This document shows, one piece after another, positions 28,720 through 41,103 of a stretch of DNA of 64,000 nt (positions within the stretch are counted from its first letter, which is position 1; each line of letters begins with the position of its first letter). A program made the translations under genes and the position numbers. The stretch lies in NCBI RefSeq assembly GCF_943734655.1, contig NC_071354.1:36977347-37041346 (forward strand), given 5' to 3'. Origin of the DNA: Sabethes cyaneus (Eukaryota > Arthropoda > Insecta > Diptera > Culicidae). The notes beneath the pieces were generated by a model. It was not told the origin of the DNA. It worked only from the letters and a program-made list of their open reading frames with translations, and made no database searches.

Positions 28720-29056
28720 AACATACCGCATTTTTCACTATTAATCTGACACTGAGTGGCGTTTAGTTTAATCAACTTATGAGTTTGACTTCTTTTTCCT
28801 TCTTGTCCTTCTTTTTTGCTTCATTTTCCTTGAGCGAAATCGTGTGCGAGATTCGACTGTGATAATCATGTAAATCGAGGTAGTCTAAATAGGGGCAAAT
28901 GTCGCAATATATAAGTGAACATTATAGTCTACAAACGCTTGACGAATTATATAAATAATTTAAAAAAAATAGTTAGAACCAGAAAATTAATGCGAGAAGA
29001 AAAAGGAGCAAAACAGCTTCGAGCTGCTTCCACAAAAGAACCGTTTTTCCCACCTT
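28720..29056. other. AT-rich sequence between MITE and LINE
   Basis: Nothing recognisable. Confidence 0.5.
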
Positions 29057-29083
29057 TAATTTGAAACTTATTTTAGAAAAAAA
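29057..29083 (+). repeat. target-site duplication, left copy
   Basis: TAATTTGAAACTTATTTTAG plus AAAAAAA, identical to 30763-30789. It marks the left edge of the LINE insertion. Confidence 0.9.
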
Positions 29084-30762
29084 TCTGCTTACCGACAAAA
29101 CGGCGGTAGCAGCCAGGTGGAAGGAGCACTTCCAGACACTATTGAATGGAGAGGTAAATGCGGAGATCAGCAGGGACAGGATAGAAATTGTAAGCGATGG
29201 TCAAGCTGTGGAGCCACCAACACAGGAGGAGGTTAAGAAGGCAATCAGTGAGCTGAAAAATGGTAAGGCTGCTGGGAAGGACGGTATCCCGGCTGAACTT
29301 CTGAAAGCGGGGAGCGAGCGCCTGTACGAAGCAATCCACCGGATCATTGTCAGGATCTGGGAGGAAGAACAAATGCCGGAGGAGTGGTTGGATGGCCTCA
29401 TTTGCCCAATTTTCAAAAAGGGACATCGGATGGAGTGTAAAAACTATCGAGGAACTACATTGCTCAATTCTGCCTACAAGGTGCTTTCCCGTATCCTGTT
29501 CTGCAGACTGAGACCGTTAGCGGAGTCCTTCGTCGGTGAGTACCAAGCTGGTTTTCATGAGGGTCGCTCCACGTCGGATCAGATGTTTACCCTGCGCCAG
29601 TTGCTAGACAAGTTCCGGGAGTACAACTTGCAGACACACCATCTGTTTATGGACTTTAAAGCGGCGTACGATTCAGTTAAACGAAATGAGCTGTGACAGG
29701 TAATACTAGAACATGGTTTTCCGACGAAACTAGTTACGCTGATTCGTGCGACGCTGGACGGATCCAAATCATGCGTTAGAATAGCGGGTGAGACCTCAGC
29801 TGCTTTCGTGACGTTGGATGGACTGAAGCAATGGGATGCACTCTCTAACCTGCTATTCAACATTGCCTTGGAAGGTGCATTACGAAGAGCAAACGTGGAA
29901 AGGAATGGAACTATCATCACGAAATCTCACATGCTTCTTGGTTTTGCGGATGACGTCGATTTCATCGGAATCAACCGTAGAGCAGTGGAAGAGGCCTTTA
30001 GGCCCTTTAAAAGGGAAGCTGCGAGATTGGGACTTACCATTAATACCGCCAAAACGAAGTACATGGTTGCTGGTAGGGAACGTGGGAGCCCAAGTGGTGT
30101 TGGTGCCGAGGTGGAGTTAGATGGGGAACGATATGAAGTAGTGGAGGAATTTATATACCTTGGTACACTCGTAACATGTGACAACGATGTAAGCCGCGAA
30201 GTGAAACGCGAGTTGCAGCCGCGAATCGGGCTTTCTACGGATTACGTAGCCAGCTGAAGTCTCGTAGTTTGCAAATTCGCACAAAACTGGCGCTCTACAG
30301 AACACTAATCCTCCCGGTGGCCCTTTACGGACACAAATCATGGACGCTAAAGGAAGCTGATCGGCGAGTGCTTGGGGTTTTTGAGCATAAAATTCTACGA
30401 TCTATACTTGGTGCCAAAATGGAAAATGGAGTGTGGCGCAGACGCATGAATCACGAGCTGTACCAAGTATACAAATATGCTGATATAGTGAAGGTAGTGC
30501 AATGTGGCAGGCTGCGGTGGGCTGGACACGTGGCCAGAATGCCCGATAAAAGAGTAGCCAAAACTATTTTCAGCAGAGAACCAGGAAGAGGCCGTAGACT
30601 CCGAGGCAGACCCCGCGCCAGGTGGGTGTGTGCTGTCGAAGACGATGCACGTTCAGCTGGTGTTCGTGGGTATTGGAGAACGGCAGCCCAGGACCGACGG
30701 TACTGGAGGACCATAATTCGTTCGGCGCAGGATCGGTAACGGACCGTTGCCACTAAAGTAAG
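29084..30762 (+). mobile_element. 5'-truncated APE-type LINE insertion
   Basis: The 1,679-bp insert lies between 27-bp target-site duplications. It holds the reverse-transcriptase domain and C-terminal region of a non-LTR retrotransposon. The endonuclease and any ORF1 are missing, as expected for 5' truncation during target-primed reverse transcription. The 3' end is a very short untranslated tail after the stop codon (about 23 bases ending AAAGTAAG) with no long poly-A of its own. RTE-like clades often have such short tails, but I leave the clade open. Confidence 0.9.
29085..30739 (+). pseudogene. LINE reverse transcriptase, broken by one stop and one frameshift
   Basis: The frame enters the element at LLTDKTAVAARWKEHFQTLL; residues before this come from the target-site duplication. 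Landmarks in order are KNGKAAGKDGIPAELLK, CPIFKKGHRMECKNYRG, LFMDFKAAYDSVKRNEL (first catalytic Asp at 29652-29654), and LLGFADDVDFIGINRRAVEE with the FADD catalytic pair at 29943-29954. VVEEFIYLGTLVTCDNDVSR and GRLRWAGHVARMPD follow, ending at TAA 30737-30739. TGA at 29694-29696 stands where Trp (TGG) is expected after NEL. A one-base deletion near 30209 shifts the frame (VKRELQPRI instead of VKR-RVAAANRAFYG in the next frame). In addition LKQWDALS at 29832 has Trp where RTs keep Gly (QGD-x-x-S). The copy is therefore inactive. It would use host RNA as template in a living copy; here it is a fossil. Confidence 0.9.
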
Positions 30763-30789
30763 TAATTTGAAACTTATTTTAGAAAAAAA
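30763..30789 (+). repeat. target-site duplication, right copy
   Basis: Identical to 29057-29083; followed by three extra A. Confidence 0.9.
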
Positions 30790-33700
30790 AAATTCCTATT
30801 TTGTCTAAGAGTTTTAGAACTTTTGAATGCCTAATCCAAGCTTGAATACCAAAAATTAATAATCATATACTGAAATATAGAAAAAGTTCCATGAAATTTC
30901 ATCAAAAATTTCAAAGTACAGTTATTCTGCGAGTCTGTTAGAAGGAAACACAAGTGATAACTCATTTTGTTTCAAAAAATTTACAATGTGAACTAAAATA
31001 TACCAAGAAATTACGCAACACCATAACGCTGCCCTAATTTATACCAGTGAAGTGATAAAAAATTGAGTAAAAGCGTTTAACTTGGAAAGTTTTGCCATAT
31101 CCACCAAATTCACCGGACTTGATTCTACCTAAAATCATTTGTTGTCTTCAAGGATGCGTACTTTCGCTGAAGAGTTTTGTAAATCCTTTAAGAACTTTAA
31201 AAATCGACTCTCTGAAGTTGGTTAGTTCAATCAACAAGAAGCATATCAGCTCGAAAAACAAAATTTTAATCAAAAATTGATTCCCACAAACAAATTCGTG
31301 GAGTCAAACAGATTTATTCACTTTTTTCACGTAATACTAAGTCTTAAAGCAAGATAAAAAATTAAAATCTAAAAGCGGAAAAGTGGTACGGTATATAACG
31401 TTTACAACCAAATTCGTATTTTGCAAGATTAATTATGCCTTGCTACTGCACCGTGCAATATAAAACGTAATCGTCTGATTCGTTGCCGAGCTCCATAATT
31501 AACGATATCAAAAGAAGAAAATAATCGCACGATCAGTTTGAAGCAAGATGTATCGTTAAAAGGTTTGTTTTTATACATGCGCTGAAAATACATAGCATTT
31601 TTATTATAAAATTTATATTTCAAATTCAAAAATGTTTAGGATCGAACTGAAATGATTTTTTTAGCGCAACTCAAGCCACGTTTGACATAATTTAGAAGAC
31701 ATAAAATAATTCAAGCACTCAGCATAACTGGGTAACATATGAGTTACCCTATACGTTTTACATCATGTTTGATGAAGCGTAGCCGACAATAAGACAACAT
31801 TGATACCATTGCAGGGCACTTCTGCACCAGCAGATAAACAATGAATGCAACGCGAGAATACAGATAAAATGCGCAGCGTTTATCTGCGGGTTTACGAATC
31901 ATGAGGATTTGATTTGTTCGCCGCGGGTTCACCACGGCGTCATTCATTCGACTATTAACACAATTCTTAGTTTTGACTTGTGGAAGAAAATATAAGATGC
32001 CGATTGCTTCACAAGTTTAGAGTTTTAGATTGGCACCGGTTATGCGTAATGAAGTCGAATTTCAAACTAGATAATAATTTAGAATAAAGTAAAGAGTTAG
32101 TGAAATGAATAATTAGATCTTTTTTTTTGCAAAAATTACCGCTAAATTTCAAACATACATAAATAAAACTAATCGGCGATGGCTAAGCTCGTACACTCAC
32201 AAAAATTCATAACCGGAAAACGGACGGAAATCAAATTTACCGGTGATCAACCACGCTTCAAAAATTATTCAAACCAGATCAAAAATACTGATTACTGGAG
32301 AAAATTGAGCGCTGCCACTACATATATATCAATTAGCAATTAGTCTGCCTGCTATTTTAAAATTGCACTCACGCAACATAAGAAAGGCGTTCTTTGAACC
32401 ACTTTTAATCCATCGGAAACAAATTAAAACTTCGTCATACGAGAAAATTATTTCAATTTAATCAACAGTAAGCACTTAACATTAATGGTAATGTAAAGCA
32501 TTGAAAAGCACTTTGCATGTAGTTTGTTTTCCCTCCCACTTTATGATGATGTTGTTTTCTTTTCGATTGGTCCGAACCTTACAAAGGCAATGATCTTCGT
32601 CGTTGTTTGTTGCTCTTTAGTGCGGGAAATGAAACATACAGCTGGGGTATAATAATATGCCTGTTTTTGGTTAAAATTTTTATTTTTAAAATTCCATCAA
32701 CTCCAAATTGCGTGTCGCTATAATTTGTTAATTAATTAGCCAATTAAAAAATACGATCGGCTTAGTTGATCAACTACAGGCTAGTTTCGTTGAATTTGCA
32801 TAACCAATGAAACTAAATCTTCTTGCTTTTTATTGTATTTTTTTTTTGCAAATGTCACATTTTTCGGAATTTATCAAACACAAGTTGAACGATTTCCATA
32901 CCGGTTTTAAATTCCTTGCAAAGTTAATTCACTTTCTTATAGTTAATTAATACCACGATCACATGGCTCAGAAGGACAACCTGCTGCGCCTTAGAATATG
33001 TGTTATCAAAAAAAGTCCTCCCCGAACCGTGGTTTGGGGCTCAGCTCAGCTCGGGCGTGACTTTTGCGCACAAGCCTTCGGCTCAGCGAACGAAGGCACA
33101 GCAAGGAAAAAGACAGAGAGAGAGAGAGAGCGCGCGCGAGATTTGTTTATTTGCTATCAGGTATGCTAATTTAGCGATACCATCACATCAATGTTCCATG
33201 CTGCTAATCAACTCAGCACGAGTTTTTGGTGGCAGATTGGTAGTCACTAACCAAGCGGGCGCGGTGATGCGAAGAACGAGTTGACTTTTTTGCGTTTTTG
33301 AAGGTTATTTAAATAAAACCAGCATTTACATTAAAAAGCAATCGTTTTCAACTGTCAGTGGAGCCGTAAAGAAATTGTCTTCGGATGTTTTGACTTAACT
33401 TCGAGTTGGAATGGAAAATTTTATCTTACGATTGTCATTTTTCAAATGATAGGCGGGTGATCGAATAATCATCACTTAATGAAATAACTAGTCAACCTCT
33501 TTTTTATATCATATAAATATTGATATTATTTTTGCGTAACATTTTAATAGTTCAGTAAAGTACAATTTTTAGTTTTTAGGATATAATTTTTTAGAGAAAT
33601 AAAGTCATTTCTGACAAAAAAAAAACACATAACATTACAAACAAGCAATTGCGTGGTACTTTTTACTGTAATCTTTTACTCCATATCATTCACAGCACAG

Positions 33701-33956
33701 AAACATTCTTTTATATATCTGAAATGCCAATCTATCGCATGTATTTCCATATTAAATTTCAAATGTTATAATATCATAACTCAATGCTTATCTCTATCTT
33801 CCGTTACGATGTTCCCAGGTGCTGAAAGGGCATCGAATCAATTGATTAGAGATAAGAGACTCACCACACACAAACCGGTTTCGCGAAGTTACAGCACAAA
33901 ATTATCGCGTAGCTTCAACCTTATTTCATACGTGTACCAGATCCGTAAGAACCTAC
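30790..33956. other. AT-rich sequence, probable intron
   Basis: No domain-bearing frame. A short (AG)n then (CG)n tract lies at 33115-33137. A Kozak-like ATG at 32963 opens a 68-codon frame that runs into this tract and is not convincing. The stretch is bounded on the right by the donor of exon 33957-34392. Confidence 0.4.
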
Positions 33957-34392
33957 CTGATTTAGACGGTCGTAACGAGGCCCGCTTGCTGCTGGCGCTA
34001 ATCTCGATTTCGTCGGCACCAACCGGAACGTCCGCCCCCGTCCCGCGGTACAGTTTCAGCTGATTTTTGCTGCTACCACGGCGCAAGCTAAGACTCTTGA
34101 AGGCACTGGAGATTTTGGACTTGCGCATCGGAATTCCGCACATCTGCGCTCCGATCGAATCCCGATGGCCCGCGTCCTGGCGGCTAGCAGCGTCATTTCG
34201 AAACTCTACCGGTCCCCCGTAGGCTTCGAAATAGTAACGGCTGCTGTTATCGTTCAGATACTCCACCGGATCATACCTCGCCGGCGTCGTCGTCGTCGTC
34301 GTCGACGGAGATCCGATAGTCGAAGTAGATCCATTAGCAGTGGAGAGATTTTTCGATGATTTCGATTTGCTTTTGAACAATTTATTCCACAT
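33957..34392 (-). CDS. first coding exon, Ser/Lys-rich protein N-terminus
   Basis: The ATG at 34390-34392 is preceded in frame by a TAG 12 bases upstream, which fixes the start. The exon reads 145 codons plus one base to a donor TCAG before GTAGGT. The protein starts MWNKLFKSKSKSSKNLST, a basic, Ser/Lys-rich head. A Thr/Ser tract follows, encoded partly by a (CGT)n microsatellite at 34278-34305 that reads as Thr on the minus strand. Then come RYDPVEYLNDNSSRYYFEAY, a second basic patch (RKSKISSAFKSLSLRRGSSK) and EIEISASSKRASLRPSKS. No domain is recognised; the composition suggests a disordered, possibly phosphorylated region. It is GC-rich against AT-rich flanks, as real exons here are. The phase fits the zinc-finger exon at 1910-2283, so this may be the N-terminus of that ZC2HC1-type protein (inference). 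Confidence 0.7.
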
Positions 34393-35285
34393 GATTTTCG
34401 GCTAATTCGGGTTTCGCGATTGCACTTCACTTGCACTTGCACTTTCACCTTTTTCGTTTGGCGTGATTCCTCTTTAATTTTTAATAACTTAATATAAACT
34501 TATTTGGGTACACAATGTTCGATTTCGTTTCATTTTTCATTGTTGAAACTTCGAAAACTTCGGTGCTGAAGCTAAACTGATGCACACGGTAGTAGACTGC
34601 TTCTGTGGATCAGAGTTTTTTTGTTGACCTAATAAAAAAATAATGAATAATGACCACGTCTGTTGGTTTCTGGGATTTTGAATGTCGTTTCGTGCTGCGC
34701 TGCGTGCAGACGCGAAGGTACAGGTGTGACCGGCGGGCGATAGATGATGACTGAAGGTGGCCTTGAAGCTACTTTCTATCTTGCGTGCCACTCTTATCAC
34801 ATCGCAAGCAAAACGTCCGTCGGTACAAGCGTCACCCTGTTGCGGCAAATGGCGTGGCTTGAATGTTGTGATCATAGATGACTCGGACGTCGAAAAATTA
34901 TTTTTTATCAGCTTATCAGTATGCTCTAACTGAATCGGTTTGGTACACTTCTTTTGAGAGTTTCTGCGGTTTTGTAGACGAAATGCCAGTAACCGTTGTT
35001 GTTTTCGTTATTTTTTCTTATTGATTACTATATTTTGCAATGTCCAAGAAAATAAAATGTTTCAGCTTAAATTCATAAAAACAGTTAAGGCTTTAAGATC
35101 TGTGTATAGAAAAATATTGTTTTCCACTTAACTTCAATGGAAAATTGTTTTATTGTTCACATTCATATTATGGTGTGCCCTACATTCTGTCGTACACAAT
35201 GATTTTTGGTTAGTTATTTGTTTCATTAATTCACATCTTTCAATTTGCAGGTTAAGTTGTTTTAAAGTTAAATATTTGCCCGCTG
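34393..35285 (-). promoter_or_regulatory. 5' flank / possible 5' UTR of the minus-strand gene
   Basis: It lies directly upstream of the ATG at 34392 on the minus strand. A 112-codon minus-strand frame (34537-34875, ATG at 34873-34875) sits in a GC-richer part. It could be an upstream open frame, an untranslated exon or chance. I see no clear TATA box or initiator that I would defend. Confidence 0.3.
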
Positions 35286-35337
35286 GCACGCTTTTGTCAA
35301 AGCGTGCGAAACTGGACTCCAAGGGGAACCCCTTGGA
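35286..35337. repeat. two adjacent 9-bp-stem hairpins
   Basis: GCACGCTTT (35286-35294), loop TGTC, AAAGCGTGC (35299-35307), then TCCAAGGGG (35318-35326), loop AA, CCCCTTGGA (35329-35337). Both stems are perfect. The second has a two-base loop in DNA terms, so it is effectively a palindrome. Confidence 0.8.
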
Positions 35338-35355
35338 AATTGGCTTGAAAATCGG

Positions 35356-35490
35356 AGGGCAAAAAAATAATTTGTAGGATATGAGTTAAATTTTCTTTAT
35401 AAAATCAATTGTCTGTGGGCTTTACAGCCTGAAAAACTCGAAAAATGAGTGTATGAGTTGAGATAACGCTTCTAGCACGAAATAGAAATG
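35356..35490 (+). repeat. dispersed repeat R1, copy 1
   Basis: It shares the phrase ATGAGTTAAA ... TATAAAATCAATTGTCTGTG ... CTGAAAAACTCGAAAAAT ... CTTCTAGCACGAAA with 46655-46790 and 53766-53935, all in plus orientation and moderately diverged. Confidence 0.65.
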
Positions 35491-37391
35491 GGAATTCAAA
35501 CAGTGGAATTTCCGAAACTCGGCCAAAATAATTTTCTTTCGTTTTTGTCTTTTTGTTCCTAGATTTTTGCATGAAAAATAACAACGTATTTATTAAAAGC
35601 AAGAATAGATTTGGTTTTCACGTTTGAACTTTAAGTAAAAATGCCTAAAATCCATATTTTTTGCTCGATTAAAAATTCTCTGTTTTTCCGCCCCCCTCCC
35701 CCCCTCCCCCTCTTCAGTGACACTGGAGGGACAAACACTTTTTTAAATATTTGTAATGGCCTAATAACACAAAGGCGAAACTTAGATTGGTTAAAAAATA
35801 ATTGCGGCACAAAAGTATTCAAATAAAATGGGATTTCAACTCTGGCATGCCTTGATTTTGGCACGGACCGATTTTGGCAACAAAACTATTCGTTTTTGGT
35901 AACACAAAATAGGGTAAAGAACTAGTTTTAAGCAGTCTAAGCGGGTCACTGATTGTTTTACCTTATTACAAGCGATGGGTTTACTAAGTGGGGGATATCA
36001 GCATACCAATCTTCTTGCTATCTTTAGTTCTTCAAGCTGTTACCATTGGAAGACACTATTGTTGAGCTAAACTTTTGATTTTTCGCTTTAAAAGTTGGAG
36101 CGGCGGAACTAATTTTGAACACACCGAACCCATTTTCACCCGCAAGGTGCTATTTTAAGCAATTCTGAAATCTGAATTTTTTTTATGTCCCGTTAAAAAA
36201 TCCCTCGAACTTTTCCCCCTATTCAGTAAGTTCGCGTTCCTATTCGCGACCTACTAATCGGCATCTGATGCGTAATCGGCATAGCGTATCGGCATATGCG
36301 TAAAATGCCATCTGCCTAAATTGTTTATAAATAAATAAATGATTCGTATTCGTCGTCTCTTTTATTCTCTGGTGTTCTTATGGGAAACTGCGAGTTTGAC
36401 GTCTCACTCGCTGTTCATAAGGATGGTGGGTGGTGGGAGAACAAAAGAGGCAAACATAGAAGTGCACACGGTCTAACTTTAGAACAGTGTTGTCAAAGCA
36501 AATAACATTGAAACACATCGTTGCTTTATTAAATCACTGAGAAAATCTTCGAAAATTATTGAAAAAGCTGTCTTTTGTGTTGTTTTTAATAAAGAAAAAT
36601 TAATTATGAACATACATTTCTCTTGAAAGTATTGAACCACGTTTTCACCATAGGAGGTTTCAGTTAATTTCAAACTTAAAATTCTTATTTCCAGAACCGA
36701 AACAGTGTCTTGGCAACACGATAGTTCATCAGTTGTGCTGCAGCTGCTGCTACTGGTGAACAGGTTCCGTCAATTCAGAATTTGTTTTCAGTTTTGTTAG
36801 AAAATAATAAAACTTTTGGCTAGTGACAAAGCCTTAGATAATAGAAAAAAAGAGACTGAATAATATGGTATGTGACAATTGAGTGCTTGACTTTCAGAGT
36901 GGTTGTAATCAGTGCTGAAAATTTGATGAATTCGTTAGTAGCGAGGTGGCGATTGCTGAAGAGCAGCTGAAAAATGTACGTTTTTGGACAACAATTTTTA
37001 ATTCATCATATTTCTTGTCGGAAACCCAGTAAATTGTGTTTGTGTGAATCAAATGTATGGTTAAGTGATTTGTGAAGATGATCCTATCAAAAGATTTTGA
37101 AAATATGAATAAAAAAGTGCATTTTCGGATCATTTATGTTCAACTGATTAAAATAGGTAACACTGCTTAACTCGTTCCTTACCCTATTTCATTACCAAAA
37201 ATATATTAATCAGATTCTGCATACATGCTCAATGCTTTAAATGACGAAAAAGTGATGCCCTCAGTATGTTCATGAAAAAAAGTTTATGGTTATAGAATGT
37301 TTCCAATAAAAAATTTTTTATTGCCGTAGGTCTACGTCTTACCGCAGGGTGTCGAAAATTTACTTGGCTCAGATAGCTTCTGGCGGACTTT
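35491..37391. other. AT-rich non-coding sequence
   Basis: A C-rich run lies at 35690-35710. At 36255-36300 the phrase ATCGGCAT repeats several times. No gene is supported. Confidence 0.45.
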
Positions 37392-37395
37392 TTAA

Positions 37396-37910
37396 CCCTC
37401 TAACGTGTAAGACCGCCTGTAGACAGCCTTCGCTTTTGGAGCTCCAGAGCCAAATACGAAATTTGTCTTGAATTGACAATATGAGAAATATGTTCAGAAC
37501 AGATTTCCCGATATGTTGATACTAATATCACAACATTCTGACATGAATTGAATTCATGAATTCCTGAAACATGAATTCCGAAAAATTCCGATAAAAATTA
37601 TGGTGCGAATATTCTCTTTTCTACGTTTGAAGAAAAAGGACAACTAGAACCAAATGTTCGATCTCATATTTTTTCTATGAGTAATTTACTTGCTTTTTTT
37701 CAATTTTGAACTGAAAAAATATTTGGGTAGAGCGTTAGGCATGAAAACCTAAAAAGAGAAATTGGACTATTTCATACCTAGCGCCTAGCGGTCCTCCAGA
37801 TAAATATTTTCCCATGAAAATTAACACTCGAGCTTCTTTTGAGTGTACTTTCATGATAAAGTAATCATTTACTCGATCGCATCGTTTTTACGATGTTGCC
37901 CGTTAGAGGG
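37396..37910. mobile_element. 515-bp piggyBac-like MITE
   Basis: The element begins CCCTCTAACG and ends CGTTAGAGGG, a perfect 10-bp inverted repeat, with TTAA directly on both sides (37392-37395 and 37911-37914). TTAA duplication plus CCCT ends are diagnostic of the piggyBac superfamily. The interior has no transposase. Confidence 0.85.
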
Positions 37911-38039
37911 TTAAACATAAAATGGTTGCAATCATGGAAAAATTATTAATTAATAATGTTTATTCAAATTATAACGCATTTACTTTCATTTTCTCATATC
38001 AAAAAGGGTCTCGGTTTTGGTACGGTTTCGAAATAATGC

Positions 38040-38160
38040 GAAAGTTTCATACAAAAGATGCGTAAGAGGCCAAAATAGCATAAAAATAGTGCAAAAATGA
38101 CACAAAATCCACGAAAAAGGGACAAAAATAATTTAAAAATAACACACAACATAAAAACGC
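38040..38160 (+). repeat. A-rich degenerate repeat, ~10-bp period
   Basis: Short variants of ACAAAAATGA / ACAAAATCAC recur about every 10-11 bases. First of several such stretches. Confidence 0.6.
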
Positions 38161-38382
38161 GAAGAATGAATTTAAAGAAAAACTTCCAACTTTATAGATT
38201 TATGGTTTTATGGTAGCTGTCAGCTTTCATAAAAATAATACAAAGTAATAAAATAATAATACCGAAATCACATAGAACCACCCTGGCGGCAATTTTGACG
38301 TTTGCGAACAAAATAAGTTGAGCCGACATTAGCTGGATCACAAAGCCATGTAACAATTCAAAAGCCACTTCGTTTTACTTGA

Positions 38383-38780
38383 ATTTTATATGGGTTTTAT
38401 TGCGGTATTAATCATTACCTCTGGTTTTATTATGGTATTACGCAATACCAACAAGATATGAGTCAAATACACTTGTAGCTAGCTTTAAAACCATAATAAA
38501 ACTGCTGATAAAGCAAAATTATTATGGTTGCTTATATTACCACGGTAAAACTAATTGGCTGCACCATGTCTTATAAACTTACTATATGTGTGGCGTAGCA
38601 ATACAATATGGTGCACCAAATTGATCTTATCACGGTTGCTTGCCAAACCGCAATAAATCTGTTAATTATATAGAGCTATATACAGTAACACCATAACCAA
38701 TCAGATTTATTGCTGCTATTATGAAGAATATTAGAGGTCAACACCATTCTTTTGTGCGAGGCCATATTGCCATATTCTAG
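38383..38780. repeat. AT-rich repeat with inverted ACCATAATAAAAC segments
   Basis: GGTTTTATTATGGTATTA and its inverse AAACCATAATAAAACTG occur within 100 bases, and CCGCAATAAATCTG with AGATTTATTGC lies further on. The first 60 bases match 10510-10575. It is probably a decayed foldback element. Confidence 0.45.
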
Positions 38781-39369
38781 TATTTTGTTTTAGCTCGCAA
38801 AGAAAAATTTATTAAAACAAAAAAATTTTCAGAAGAAAAGTTTCTATCGATCGGTTTCCCTGTCACAGGAAGCAACTAAATTAATTTTGCCAGAAATTGA
38901 GATTGATTAACTAAATATATTTATTTTCTTAGGACGACCAGTTTTCTAAAATTGCATAATTTCGATGACGCGTTGATTTTGTCCACCTATCATATCAATA
39001 TGCACAATAAAATTTAATGCGCATGTGCTGCAAACCAATGTAAACTGCTAAAATTTATTAATTATTCTATGGGATATTTTATTATGGTCGCTGCAAACCA
39101 AATCGATCAGGATGAACTGACAGTAAAAGTTTAACTTTTCTGCTCACGGATTATTTTCGAGTTACTAAAGTTGTCGGACGGATTTAGTTTTTCACCAGAG
39201 CAAGCTGTATGCTTTATAGCTTTGTAGCGAAAAGCTTCATTAATCTCTCCCGATGAAAACTTTTGCCACTTTTTTAAGCGCAAATTGATTTTTTTCTTTT
39301 AAGTAAAACTCTTTCCAAAAATATTGATATGTGCAAGTTTAAAAGATCGTAAAAAATAAGATTGTTGAT
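38781..39369. other. AT-rich non-coding sequence
   Basis: Nothing recognisable. Confidence 0.4.
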
Positions 39370-39600
39370 ACCGAAATAACACAAAACTAATATAAAAATT
39401 ACACAAAAATAACACAAGTGACGTGCAATACACGCAATAATAAAATCTAAAAGGCACAACAATGGCATAAATTGTACAAAAATGACACAAAAAATAATAC
39501 TAAATAATAATAATACTATCACAATAAATTAAATGAAAAAATAAACAAATAGAAAGACACAAAAGAAGACCTAAAACGCACAAAAGTATCAAATAACCTA
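39370..39600 (+). repeat. A-rich degenerate repeat, ~10-bp period
   Basis: Units resembling ACACAAAAATAAC and ACAAAAATGACAC; same family of low-complexity sequence as 38040-38160. Confidence 0.65.
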
Positions 39601-39954
39601 ACAAAGAAGCAAAACGATAGATAAAAGATTCAAAATTTGCGTCTTATTTGATACATAAATGATAATAAGGCCATTACAATCAATTTATAAAATTTTTGTC
39701 CATTCGATGTCGGGCAACTGAAGGGGGTGGGCACAAAAAACAAAGGGATTATTTCAAACGACTTCTTACTTTTCATATACACGTTATTATTTTTCATGCG
39801 AAAATCTGCCAAGAAGAGACAAAATCGAAAGATTTTAATCCCTTTTTGGTCATTACATTGTTTGAACTTCTACTTCTGTTTTTGTGTTTTGTGAAGCGTT
39901 AACATTCATTTTTCGAGTACTTTATGCTATAGAGCCCACTGTTAGTTAACGGAA

Positions 39955-40300
39955 ACTTTAAAAATAATTTGGAATTACCTAAATATTGATACATAAAAAC
40001 ATAAATATGTTACAAAAATAATCCTAAAATGGTACAAAAATAGCACAAAAGAGATACTAAAAGGCAACGAAAATCAATTTCAAAATTGCACCTAATTACG
40101 CAAAACTGACGAAAATAGTACAAAAATGATAATAAAATGCATCCACATAACAAAAAACTGACATTGAATTATTGAAAAAAAAACACAAAATTATGTAAAA
40201 ATAAAAAATAATAACTCGGAAATAAAAGAAACCCACAAACAGATACAAAAATGATTCACAAACGATATTAACATAATTCCACAAAAATTGACACAAAATC
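39955..40300 (+). repeat. A-rich degenerate repeat, ~10-bp period
   Basis: Units resembling TACAAAAATAGCACAAAA and GATACAAAAATGATTCAC. The minus strand is correspondingly T-rich and gives Phe/Tyr/Cys-rich shadow frames. Confidence 0.65.
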
Positions 40301-41103
40301 GGTTTGCTTGAGTTCCAATACTTAGTATATAACCAAATCTGTTACATGAACAAGATAGAACTTAACCCCCATTAAGATAAAATCGAAGCATTAAAAGAAA
40401 CAAACATATTTTAGATTAGATTCAACAGAAGCCATCAAGGATATGAAGAGTTTGGATTGAAGTAAGATCGTAATAATCGTAATCGTGAGAAATAGAAAAT
40501 GTCGATATCATGACGGCTTCGAAGACAGAATCGGAAAATAGTTGAGAATATGGTAAAGTGCATTGAAGCAATCAATAGCAAAACAGGTTTACTGTGTTGC
40601 GAAAGCTTGGTGCCGCACCGTCTACCAAGGTTTTCTACTACAGTAGGAATAATAATTTTCCTAATTAGAAACCAATTGAGAATTAATTACAGTTTTGTAA
40701 ATTAAACGTAAATGAAGTCTCCAATAATAATTAAACAAGCTTAATCTAGCGCTTAGTTAATTTCATGGAAAACGAAAACAAATCCTCTGAATTAAATATA
40801 ATCAATTCTGGATTTATGTATTATGTTAAGGTATTATATGCTAGGGCCCTAAGACTTACTAACCAACATTGTAAAGACAGTAAAATAATTCTATTGGCAT
40901 TGGCAAATTACTTATTTTCCCACAGATTCGTCGCCATTTCCCGAGCCATACTGGAACTCGGAACAACCTGCGCAGCAGTTTAACGCGTTATTTGCGCATC
41001 CAATTTGTTTTCCAAGCTCAGTGAAAGTATAAACAGCAAACTCATTACTACAAAGCCGCCCACCGCCGCGCCGGTTTCGTTTTCGCATGCTTCCGAAATA
41101 TTG
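40301..41103. other. unique sequence, GC-rich at its right end
   Basis: AT-rich to about 40930, then GC-rich (41040-41230), where a small minus-strand frame starts. No other feature. Confidence 0.35.

Noticed and set aside
29061..29083. Start of the LINE protein at 29061
   Set aside because: The first residues come from the host target-site duplication, and the first codon is TTG, not ATG.
32963..33169. 68-codon frame with a Kozak-like ATG
   Set aside because: It runs into an (AG)n/(CG)n tract, lacks a domain and has no splice support.
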